Part shown: in pieces, positions 35,301 to 41,967 of the stretch
How the letters are laid out: each line of letters begins with the position of its first letter
Position numbering within the stretch: the first letter of the stretch is position 1
Origin: Rugalucina vietnamica
Lineage: Eukaryota > Mollusca > Bivalvia > Lucinida > Lucinidae
NCBI GenBank assembly: GCA_964017185.1
Contig: OZ024876.1
Coordinates: forward strand, 11,905,726-11,969,725
Reading direction: 5' to 3'
Length of the DNA stretch: 64,000 nucleotides
Notes under the pieces: generated by a model
Databases searched by the model: none
What the model was told of the DNA's origin: nothing
Seen by the model: only the letters and a program-made list of their open reading frames with translations
Translations under genes and position numbers: made by a program

Positions 35301-37316
35301 TTTTTGGTTGAGTGGTTGTATTTGAAGCACTATTTGGATGTCATGGCGTCCTATGTTGGGTAAAAATCCCATAAAATGGAGGCAACGATCATGGCTGTTT
35401 ACTGGGACGCTAAGCCGCAAGCCAACTCAAACAAATAAACAAAGCGCTCCAGTAACAAAATTGGAAGATACAGATACGATCTTAGACTAATATAGTACAT
35501 AATCATTGGACAACATAAGTGCAGGAGGTTTCTGAACGATGACGTAAGGGCTGTAGAAGCTAGGGGTCGTATTATAAAGTCACTGTGTGACAATTAATTT
35601 GCACATTCTATTGCGTAAGCGGTTTACGTAAATGGCATGCGTTCAGTAGACTAAAATACCCTCAGAAACACATTCTTTACAGTGGCTATCTTTTGGCTTT
35701 GACTATGCGCGGGAGTTTAATAAGAGCTTTTCAACATCAGTGAAAGTGGCCAAGTGGTATAGCGTCTTGGGTGCGAACTCCACTTGTGCCTTGTTATGTT
35801 TTTGAGCAAAACACATTAACTCTCCATAGAAATAGCAAATACCCAGAAGCGGTCGCTCCTCCCAAACTTCAACTTGAATTTAACATTGTTGACGTGGGCA
35901 TCAAACAAAACCCTTTGTATGTTTGAAAGGTGCATGTTTATGTCTGTATCAAGTTACAAATATGTGTGTTAATAATTCTAATAAAATATATAAATCATTG
36001 AAAACATACGAAATATCTGTTCTATATCTATGATTCACAATAAATAATAAACTAGTCCGAGTCCGATATTATTTTGCTGGTCTTCATTTCATTTACAACC
36101 GTTTGGAAATATTCATTGAAAAAAAGGCTTATGATAAGCGTTTCTCATTAGCGATTTTTCGTATAAATCGTATGAGACAAAAGTTTGTCAATAGCGAAAA
36201 TAATTGAAATCCACTATTTACAAACGTTTGTCAATAGCGATTTAAACATTAAGTCGCCATAAAACTCGAGTTTGGCTTCATATGATGGTTTTGATGCCTA
36301 TTTTAATGTTTTAGGGTTTAACCTGTGAGCTATATCAGCAAATCTTGAGATAAAAGTATAAATGAAAACTTTGGATGAAATAAAACGCTATAGTAACAAA
36401 GAATGTAACATACAGTATCGTAATAAGGTTTATTTTACCCAAATTAGAACGTTTTAGTTGTTTTTTCGTTGTACCGTTTTAGGTGTCGAATGCGTTGTAA
36501 TGAAAAATCATTAATAATTTCGCTATCAAAGGACATTTGAATTTTTTTTTTGGCCAGATCGTCTTATTAGGTCAGTATCTATGTTCGACATCAAAAATCA
36601 ACCCATTTACCATCGAACTTTGACCACAATATAAGGTTTTCTTCTCGGAGAAGTTCAAAACACACGATTTGGCAATCAGCTGTCTAAGGGTGTCGAACAT
36701 TATACTTAAATGGGTGATTTCCTGCAGAATGTACCGATCGAGGCAAATAACACAATAGTTTTGCTGGTCCGTAAGGTGTGTTTGATTAAGATAAACAAAA
36801 AAGGAACATCAGAATCAATAAATAAATCTTACTCACCGATTCGTGTCCACCAAAATCCGCCATTTTTTTAGTAAACTATACGTTGCGCTTTAGTAACCTA
36901 TACGTTGCTTTAGTTTCCTGTACGTAATGACGGACCAGGGTGATACTGTAACTTCCTTATATAGTGTAATATGTTCAAAAATGACATCGGCCGAAAAAGG
37001 CATCGTTCTGAAATTTCAATGTAACCATTTATACATGTAATTTTCAGTGTTTTTCACGCTGGTTGGTATGATAGTATGGATGGTGTACGTTACCGACCCT
37101 TACGTCGCCTCGTGGTCCATGGGCCTCACCGTGCTCGCCGGCATACTGGCAGGGATCGCCGGCCTCCTTATTATCTGTGACGGCCTAACTGACGACTACG
37201 ACGATTACGACGACCGCCGACGGTACGACGACCGACCACCGACCTATAAGACAGCGCCGCCAACACCTCGTATTATCCAGGGGACTCGGAGACTCGTGCC
37301 CGTCAGGGTCTTGTAA
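22238..37316 (+). CDS. Claudin/PMP22-like tetraspan membrane protein (3 exons, 211 aa)
   Basis: The spliced reading frame is 22238-22457, 25644-25790 and 37048-37316. Both introns are phase 1, and GT-AG junctions keep the frame. The predicted product has four hydrophobic segments at about residues 13-36, 82-104, 110-136 and 145-168. A GLW followed by Cys57 and Cys62 lies in the first extracellular loop, the arrangement of the claudin/PMP22 superfamily signature. An NFT glycosylation site is at 75. The cytosolic tail is Asp/Arg/Tyr-rich (170-184) and then Pro-rich. The length of 211 aa fits claudins. The start ATG has A at -3 and G at +4. Family members build septate or tight junctions or act as membrane adaptors; the specific role is unknown. 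Intron 2 is enlarged by a 10.3-kb transposon. The family assignment is fairly sure, the subfamily is not. Confidence 0.85.
22467..22700. mobile_element. Palindromic MITE, complete copy, at intron position +10
   Basis: Ends GAGCCACCTCGTGGG and CCCATGAGGCGGCTC, flanked by ATTT on both sides. Its left target duplication is intron 1 bases +6 to +9 of the claudin-like gene. The internal hairpin is intact. Confidence 0.9.
22723..23235. mobile_element. Palindromic MITE interrupted by a SINE
   Basis: The left part (22723 to about 22786, GAGCCTTCGCATGAGAAAAC) and the right part (from about 23090, ending GCGGCGGCTC) belong to one copy. Between them lies a 0.3-kb SINE. The central hairpin is shortened to a single GTGCTGATCAGTGC. 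Confidence 0.8.
22787..23089 (+). mobile_element. SINE with AAAC tail (family B), nested in a MITE
   Basis: Shares with 40440-40700: CTGCTTGCGCCTCCAGGCAAAG, AAAAGTGGTTTAGTCAAACC, and the 3' end GTTGACTGGGACGTTAAGC followed by AAACAAACAAA. The tail is shared with SINEs at 28970 and 60111, suggesting a common LINE partner. Confidence 0.75.
23360..23390. repeat. Poly-A tract
   Basis: About 31 A in a row in intron 1, 36 bp before a MITE. Confidence 0.95.
23427..23660. mobile_element. Palindromic MITE, complete copy
   Basis: Ends GAGCCGCCTCGTGGG and CCCATGAGGCGGCTC, flanked by AATT on both sides. It is nearly identical to the copy at 22467, so both are young. Confidence 0.9.
24070..24850 (-). 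mobile_element. Naiad element, 3'-end fragment B
   Basis: Collinear with 29920-30760 of the main Naiad: CATTCCCACTC, GGTACTTATACCATGAAA, ACATAAGGCGCCAACA, GGGCTTAAACCGGTTTTACA, GATGGAGATCCCTGG, GTGGGCCAAGCAACAG, TAAGCATGCAGACTGTCGCA. It carries the 3' untranslated part and the last codons only, a typical 5'-truncated retroelement. An open frame at 24319-24615 covers the C-terminal tail that is frame-shifted in the main copy. Confidence 0.85.
24995..25228. mobile_element. Palindromic MITE, complete copy
   Basis: Ends GAGCCACCACATGGG and CCCACGAGGCGGCTC, flanked by ATTT on both sides. The central hairpin is intact. Confidence 0.9.
25644..25790 (+). CDS. Claudin-like gene, coding exon 2 (residues 74-122)
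   Basis: The acceptor TTTTACATTCCAG and the donor A|GTAAGT are both strong. It encodes the end of loop 1 with an NFT sequon, all of transmembrane helix 2 and the first half of helix 3. It enters and leaves in phase 1. Confidence 0.85.
25995..26480. repeat. TTTTTCGATATTCAAA minisatellite
   Basis: About seven units of 40-45 bp with GTTAGTTCGATTTTCG, CGTTTTTCGATATTC and an A-rich linker run to about 26300. Two single blocks with TCGATATTCGCCCCCTTGGC follow (26292-26312 and 26459-26481). It lies in intron 2 just outside the large transposon. Confidence 0.88.
26600..27123 (+). repeat. Left long terminal inverted repeat with a gene-start-like module
   Basis: It contains an ATG open segment (26678-26704, MADFGGHES) ending at a GTGAGT donor. 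Then CAG and a second open segment (from 26772) follow that begins QNYCVICLDRY in the compatible phase and runs to a stop at 26962. The CVIC pair could bind zinc. The product is not recognised. The same module is inverted at 36414-36942. Confidence 0.7.
27530..28256 (-). mobile_element. Naiad-related element, divergent 3'-end fragment C
   Basis: An open frame at 27825-28256 encodes a C-terminal tail with CLVFNPDTVKN and FKCTPVGAWALRLNDG, homologous to the end of the main Naiad (CLVFNP, FNCTPVG). The 3' part shares GGAGGGCTTAAACCGG and GAATCGCCTTGGAATGGTCA. The sequence is clearly a different subfamily. It is 5'-truncated just after the last part of the RT region. Confidence 0.75.
28247..28600. 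repeat. CAAACGTTTG palindrome cluster
   Basis: GACAAACGTTTGTCAATAGC and close variants occur about six times in both orientations, with TTTTTCGATAAAATCG between them. A matching cluster lies at 36129-36245 near the other end of the same large element. Confidence 0.7.
28970..29178 (-). mobile_element. tRNA-derived SINE (family A)
   Basis: Minus-strand head with TGGCGTAGTGG (A box) and GGGTTCGATCCC (B box). The core contains CTTGAGCAAGACACATTAAC-like and CCAGGAAGCGTTGGCTCCG. The end reads GACAGGGACGTAAAGCCTC. It is nearly identical to 60111-60321. Confidence 0.85.
29914..33803 (-). mobile_element. Naiad (permuted Penelope-like) retrotransposon, nearly complete
   Basis: Boundaries are set by interruption of the 150-bp-unit repeat on both sides and by collinearity of the 3' end with fragments at 24070 and 1376. 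The domain order is endonuclease then reverse transcriptase, the permuted order that defines the Naiad/Chlamys clade and differs from canonical Penelope. The 3' region carries the conserved CAGTAAAACCGG-type hairpin sequences. The 5' end may be slightly truncated, because the repeat starts within 40 bp of the first ATG of the frame. Confidence 0.88.
30534..33767 (-). CDS. Naiad polyprotein: GIY-YIG endonuclease + reverse transcriptase with three in-frame TGA codons (putative selenocysteine)
   Basis: One frame of about 1,078 codons contains only TGA stops, at 33369-33371, 33336-33338 and 32457-32459 (codons 133, 144 and 437). Codons about 113-125 hold a Cys cluster, CNAKKCNCC. Codons 138-240 form a GIY-YIG nuclease: VYV, YVG (153-155), Arg164, His168, a catalytic Glu near 223 and Asn239. 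The third TGA is followed by Asp-Cys, giving a UxC in place of the CxC linker motif. The RT follows: DKAANNVVVV (near 565), LPKLHK (about 632), GIPMGTNCAP (about 801) and YLDD (846-849). A frame change near 30580 truncates the tail, since the homologous continuation lies in another frame (30385-30582). Reading TGA as selenocysteine is inferred from position and from known clam Naiads. Confidence 0.82.
34297..34565. repeat. Fold-back family 2 copy
   Basis: Centre ACACGTTAGAACCGCC...GAGTACCCACAATCTATG, flanks TTGATATTTTTCTTATTTTT and CAAAAATAAGAAAAATA. The right side holds CCCAGTTTTACTAATATAAA and ends CGGACATGTTTTCCTGAT. Part of the central palindrome is deleted. Confidence 0.8.
34975..35100 (+). 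mobile_element. tRNA-derived SINE head
   Basis: TGGCTAGAACGTCCGC acts as an A-box region and GTGGGTTCGATCCC is a perfect B box. It is followed by a SINE-like body rather than a matching acceptor stem. A SINE family B tail follows at 35248-35440. Confidence 0.65.
35248..35440 (+). mobile_element. SINE family B, 3' fragment
   Basis: GCCCAGGTAAAGTGGTTCAA, AACCATCCATACATATAAGC, TACTGGGACGCTAAGC and AACTCAAACAAATAAACAAA match the copies at 22787 and 40440. Confidence 0.7.
35748..35925 (+). mobile_element. SINE family A, old divergent copy
   Basis: TGGCCAAGTGGTATAGCG is a tRNA A-box region. TTGAGCAAAACACATTAACT, CCCAGAAGCGGTCGCTCC and ATTGTTGACGTGGGCATCAA followed by ACAAAAC are the diverged core and tail. 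Confidence 0.6.
36129..36245. repeat. CAAACGTTTG palindrome cluster, second site
   Basis: Contains ACAAACGTTTGTCAATAGCG and TAGCGATTTTTCGTATAAAT. It is inverted relative to 28247-28600 and lies near the opposite end of the large element, so it may be subterminal repeat. Confidence 0.6.
36414..36942 (-). repeat. Right long terminal inverted repeat of the 10.3-kb element
   Basis: Reverse complement of 26600-27123 with only scattered mismatches. The ATG module lies at 36837-36863 and its donor reads ACTCAC on the + strand. It ends 105 bp before claudin exon 3. Confidence 0.85.
37048..37316 (+). CDS. Claudin-like gene, coding exon 3 (residues 123-211)
   Basis: The acceptor is TTTTCAG. It encodes the second half of helix 3, extracellular loop 2, helix 4 and the charged tail, ending at TAA. 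The GC content is much higher than the flanking introns. The C-terminal VRVL could be a PDZ ligand; this is speculative. Confidence 0.85.
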
Positions 37317-37437
37317 TTTTAATGGACTTTAGTATAAGTATGGAGAAGTGAACATTTTTTTGACAATTTTCTGACTTATCGTCTAAGTTGATTCTTCTAC
37401 ATGTACATTTATGCTATCTAAGCAAGCTTATACAGAA

Positions 37438-37905
37438 AATATGCCCATGCAATAAACAGAGATTTTTTCAGCTGTAAAAATTGAAAATTTCACCGGAAAC
37501 ATTTTGATATTTTTAATATTTTTGCTCAAAACATACATTGTGGGTACACGTTAGAACCTTGATCAGCTGACTAACCTGCACTCCGATACACCTCGTGACC
37601 TCGCTCCTCTCCCGTATGGAGAGGTCTAACGGAATACCGATGGAAATATTCCGTCTAGTTAGAACCGCCTCGTGGAGGCGATTCTAACGGGTACCCACAA
37701 TGTATGGTTTAGTCCAAAAATAAGAAAATTAGGCATACCCATGCACACCCCAGTTTTTCTATATAAAAGTGGGATTTACGGGGGTATACATTTCACGGAC
37801 ATGTTTTCCCGATGGTGCAGTTTTACCCCTCCATACCCCAGTTTTGCTATATAAAAGTGGGGATCAAGGGGGTATTCATTGCACGGACATGTTTTCCTGA
37901 TATAA
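37438..37905. repeat. Fold-back family 2, expanded copy
   Basis: ATGCCCATGCAATAAACAGA to GGACATGTTTTCCTGAT. About 90 bp with TCTCCCGTATGGAGAGGTC sits in the centre, and the right-hand block CCCAGTTTT...CGGACATGTTTTCC is duplicated. It lies just past the claudin stop codon and contributes an AATAAA at 37451, which could serve as the polyadenylation signal. Confidence 0.75.
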
Positions 37906-38049
37906 ATAATTATCATAAGCTTTGGCGTTCTTTTGACTTTCTACGAGTGTATTTAGATTTGTTGACAAGTACAAGTACCTAAACTTGTGTTGCTCTAAAG
38001 ATTACGTACAACTATAATACTTGTGTATGGTGGAGGGATAACAACAACA

Positions 38050-38293
38050 GGACCCAGTTGTTCAAAGCATCGTTAGCTTAACAATATCGTTAAGACATAA
38101 ATTTGATAAGCAAATTTCAGCTAAAGTAACAAATACACTGTTATTTTTTGTTGAAAAAATGTGAGAATCCTTTGCAGAGCAAAGGATTCTCACATTTTTC
38201 CAACAAAAAATAACAGTGTATTTGTAATATTAATGTTTGAAATTTTAACGAAACGTTAACTAACGACGTCATTAGTTTTGAACAACTGGGCCC
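38050..38293. mobile_element. Fold-back family 3 (GGRCCCAGTTGTTCAAA MITE)
   Basis: Ends GGACCCAGTTGTTCAAA and TTTGAACAACTGGGCCC. The centre is a long palindrome with AATACACTGTTATTTTTTGT, TGAGAATCCTTTGCA and their complements. Further copies are at 46864 and 47284. Confidence 0.85.
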
Positions 38294-38434
38294 AGGTGAA
38301 CAGCTAGAAAATGTTAAAATTACATCAAATTATCAAAACATCAATTTTAAAGAGTCTTGAACATTGCTGTTTGCTATATTTTCAAGCAATTACCCCAGTC
38401 TTTAAGACTGCGAGAAGTCCCAACAAAATCATTA

Positions 38435-38605
38435 CGAAAGCACGCCCATGTTATACACTGATTTTTCATAAGTTGTACAATTTGAAAAATTTCAGTGGAA
38501 AAGTTTTGATATTTTTCTTATTATTGCTCAAAACATAGATTGCGGGTACACGTTAGAACCGCCTCGGCGAGGCGGTTCTAACGTGTACCCACAATCTATA
38601 TTTTG

Positions 38606-38663
<58 letters not shown>

Positions 38664-38725
38664 GCTAAAATTTTCATTTTTTACAACTTTAAAAATTTAA
38701 AAATCTCTGTATATTACATGGGCAA
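38435..38725. repeat. Fold-back family 2 copy with a long poly-A
   Basis: The central palindrome ACGTTAGAACCGCCTCGGCG / CGAGGCGGTTCTAACGT is perfect. About 50 A at 38610-38660 sit in the right arm where other copies have AAAATAAGAAAAAT. Confidence 0.85.
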
Positions 38726-39527
38726 GTTTTCGTAATGTAAATGAAAGAACGCGTTCCTGCTCATTCTTCATATTCATGGGTTCAAAGGGAGTGGGCGCAC
38801 TGCCCCACCTCACTCTAGAAGAATAAAGCTTTCGATCATATTTCTTTTTCGTCTTGCACTAAAAAGCTTGACCCGACATTATGAAAACATGCTTATATAA
38901 ATGCAATATATAGAGATTTTTGTGTGTATAAGAGACAGTCATAATAAGTATGTTTGCGAAAGTTCGGCCGACTATAGTCACGCAGTTAGACTAGCTACTA
39001 GTCTGTAAAACATATTAATGTTTTCATTTCTATTATTTTCTCTATATTGAAATTTCTCGAGTCTCTAAGCTAGTCTATCAATGATTTTTTCTTCAATCCT
39101 CTTTGCTGAGTTTTAGAAATCGAGCCCCATCAGGTGACTAGACAAGCCGCAGAGATTTAAAAAAAGAAAATTACAAAAGGCGTTTTTTCTTCATTTCTAA
39201 GCCTTAGGCAAGGCTATCACGCAGTTTTCGAGAAAAATACAAAAATAGCCTCGTCAGTATATATCAAAAGATGAATTCACCCGTCTACTCCGTTTCTTTG
39301 TTTACATTCGATTTTTCACAAACCGAAGCGGAACCTGCTTATACCTGGACGATACAAGATTATAGACGATTAGAGAATAGACTCCGTGAAATTGAGGTAC
39401 AAATGGACATGTTTTCCTGATAGAGTTCATTGGTTTGATACAGTGGCTGCTGACAGACTCATTTCCCTTTTATGTGGAGCACTGTGGCCCAGTGGTAAGC
39501 GCAGCACCCCATATGGGCTGTTTGGGC

Positions 39528-39624
39528 GCCCAGATAGCTCAGTCGGTAGCTTCTGACTAGCCATGTACCCTCTGCGTGCAAGTTCGAATCCCACTGGCGA
39601 TGCCAGTAAAAGTATCGATTATTG

Positions 39625-39657
<33 letters not shown>
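39528..39657 (+). mobile_element. Short tRNA-derived SINE with A tail
   Basis: TAGCTCAGTCGG is a perfect A box and AGTTCGAATCCC a perfect B box. About 20 bp later the sequence runs into about 34 A. The acceptor stem pairs poorly, so I call a SINE rather than a tRNA gene. Confidence 0.7.
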
Positions 39658-39661
<4 letters not shown>

Positions 39662-40109
39662 AATTGTTTCTGCATCGGTATGTCTCAATGGTTTGACTAG
39701 CTGCCGCCCTCTGTGCGCGATGGTGATGGTTTCACAGGATATTTCCAGGCCGAACGTCGAGAACTGCCCTGGTTTTCCACCACCACTAGGTCTGTCGGCG
39801 TCTGTGATGCAGAATTGCTTAGAGCTAAGCAGCATTGCTTAAGCCGTGTTCATGTGCAACATTTGCACCCGGGTGTGTTTTTGCACCCGGTTGTATTTTT
39901 GCACCCGGGTGCAAATTTGCACCCCCTATGTAGCGTTCACATGTCAATAAATTGCGTTCATACTTAAATTGGTTTTGCATTAAACTTGATGCAAAAACGT
40001 CAGTTCTGTGGAGAAAGTCTTTATGTCAAGATGTATTCTTTAGCTCCATATAGTCTGAGGCGAATGCGGCGAATGATGCAGACTGCAGTCTGCAAGTGTT
40101 GAGAGAGAA

Positions 40110-40390
40110 GACCGATGATCAGTGACGGAACGAGGGCCTGCTTTAATGGATTGTGTGACAGACTGCGGGAAGAGCTTCAGAGGAATCCGCATGTGCACGA
40201 TGTACTTTCGGTGGAACTGCAGGAGGCAGGGTGGAACTGCAGGAGGCAGTTACCTTGTATTACATGTACCTAACTGGGACTTCGGAATACGGGACGATCG
40301 GTAACCTTTTTAGAATTGCCAAGTCCACTGTTTGCGAAAGTGTTCAAATGGTATGCTCGGCGATTGTGGACGAATTGTTGAATTGTTAAA
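40110..40390 (+). pseudogene. Harbinger transposase remnant
   Basis: One frame reads YGTIGNLFRIAKSTVCESVQ followed by MVCSAIVDELL and then a stop. This is the helix-turn-helix-like part typical of Harbinger/HARBI1-type transposases. An upstream frame with GKSFRGIRMCTMYFRW resembles the FRM region. A small tandem duplication (GGTGGAACTGCAGGAGGCAG twice) and frame changes separate the two, so the gene is dead. Confidence 0.7.
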
Positions 40391-40439
40391 TTTCCAGAAG
40401 GAGAAGCACATAACACAGTCTAATTTTCAAATCTATTTG

Positions 40440-40700
40440 ATTAAATTGTTGGGCCCCCGCTCATTAGGGCCTAAAGAAATACCCTGGCTGCTTGTGCCTC
40501 CAGGCAAAGCTTGTTCACTACTTACCGATCATCTAACTACTGGTTAACCGTCTGTGTCCGCCCAGGAAAAGTGGTTCAAGTCAAACCATTCATACGTACA
40601 AGCCTTTTGTGGCTTAGTTGGATGGCCATATTTCAAGCACTTGTTGAATGACCTTAGCCGTTGACTGGGACGTATTTAGCAATTTAAACAAACAAACAAA
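40440..40700 (+). mobile_element. SINE family B copy inside the Harbinger element
   Basis: CTGGCTGCTTGTGCCTCCAG, AGGAAAAGTGGTTCAAG and GTTGACTGGGACGT, ending in AAACAAACAAACAAA. It matches 22787-23089. Confidence 0.75.
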
Positions 40701-41685
40701 AATTGTATTTTTAATTTTTTTATTCAACAAAATTACGATAAAAAACAGCCAGTCCATTACAAAACTCATACATCAAAATTGAAGTTTGCGTTCATATGCA
40801 CAAAATACACCCGGGTGCAAAAAAAACACCCGGGTGCAATTTTAATTTGCACCACCCCGAAAGTAGGGGCAAATTTGCAACCGGGTGTATTTTCTTAAAA
40901 CACCGTTCACGTGACATAAAATACACCCGGGGTGCAAATTTGCACCCGGTGTGCAAAAATACACCCGGGTGCAAATGTTGCACATGAACACGGCTTTAGT
41001 TGACGTCTATATCCTGTAAGCAAAGAATCGACGGTTCCGTTCCAACCCCAGAACAGAGGACACTTTCTTTGTACACTACAAACTGTACACATTCCACGAG
41101 GCCTATTTACTTCACGTGGTGTATGTATTACTGTCATCTCTTTGTGAACAGAGGGCACTTAAAATAAAGTCCTGAGATGGTTGATGTTTGGTGGTCTGGT
41201 TTAGCATGATATCTTCGCAAATTCTGTTACATTGATGTTTACATGTATAGGCCTATTTGGTGACATAACAGTTTAGTAAATATCTGTGGAGTAACGACTG
41301 GCATACTCCATCCGGTGAAGATGGCATCTCATTTCCGAGTCTAACATTTCTAGACTGCGGAGTACGTATGTCCGGTTGGTACCGTTGTTTACCGCCCTTT
41401 GCGATGAATTTAGAAGCTGGCCTAGGATTTCCGGACATGTCCGGGTACTTCCGCACTTATTGGGGGAGGGGTGTGTGTGTTTATGTCTGGACTTTTTCAT
41501 AAATTCTGCCTTTTATGGGCGCATTTCATCTATTCATTGATAAATATTATATGATTGCTGCGTTGAAATGAGAATGAGCTATCTGATTTTTGCAAAGATT
41601 ATCCCACACTATTGAACACACACTGTATTTAATTGGAAGTGACGTCATGACTGAACATGATGTAAATTGCACATTGCTAATCAGC

Positions 41686-41967
41686 ATGGCTACCAGGCCA
41701 CTTCATTTTGCAACGGCAGCTTTGTCATTTTGTTTGTTTGCTCTTTTGGTGTACCATTTTTACCACAAGGATGACACAATCAGAGCTTCAGTAGGTGTCC
41801 AGGTTAGGAGAACCAAGCACCGACACTTTGATGTTGTTGGAAAGACAGAATTTCGGTCTGATTTCAAAGATTTGAAGCAGCTTCTGGATAAAACGTTAGT
41901 TCAGAGAAACGAGCTGTCAAAACAACTCAACATGAAACAGCAGCGTCTCGGACAACTTGAATGCGAG
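41686..41967 (+). CDS. Methyltransferase gene, coding exon 1 (residues 1-94)
   Basis: Membrane anchor plus linker and coiled coil. The donor is GAG|GTAGGG. Upstream sequence (40999-41640) shows no other exon or clear promoter element. Confidence 0.75.

Larger units (their letters stand above)
26600..36942. mobile_element. 10.3-kb element with about 525-bp terminal inverted repeats
   Basis: The outer ends are CACCCTGGTCCGTCATTACG at the left and its exact complement at the right. ATACT directly abuts both ends (26595-26599 and 36943-36947), a 5-bp target duplication. The inverted repeats are 26600-27123 and 36414-36942 and are nearly identical. The interior holds Naiad copies, SINEs and fold-backs but no transposase that I recognise. 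A CAC start with 5-bp duplications recalls Transib/RAG-like elements, but this is only a hint. It makes up over 90% of claudin intron 2. Confidence 0.8.
39842..40995 (+). mobile_element. PIF/Harbinger-type DNA transposon, internally deleted
   Basis: Terminal inverted repeats AGCCGTGTTCATGTGCAAC and GTTGCACATGAACACGGCT are flanked by TTA on both sides (39839-39841 and 40996-40998), the 3-bp TWA target duplication of this superfamily. The inverted repeats extend about 90 bp through tandem TTGCACCCGGGTG-type motifs. The interior holds a transposase remnant and a SINE. The transposase C-terminal half with the catalytic residues is absent. Confidence 0.85.

Noticed and set aside
26600..36942. Firm assignment of the 10.3-kb element to Transib/RAG-like transposons
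   Set aside because: Only the CAC start and the 5-bp duplication agree. The ends do not match the known heptamer well and no transposase is present.
39528..39605. Functional tRNA gene on the + strand
   Set aside because: A and B boxes are perfect, but the acceptor stem does not close and a poly-A follows. Better explained as a SINE. The same reasoning applies to 8675, 11354, 17045 and 34975.
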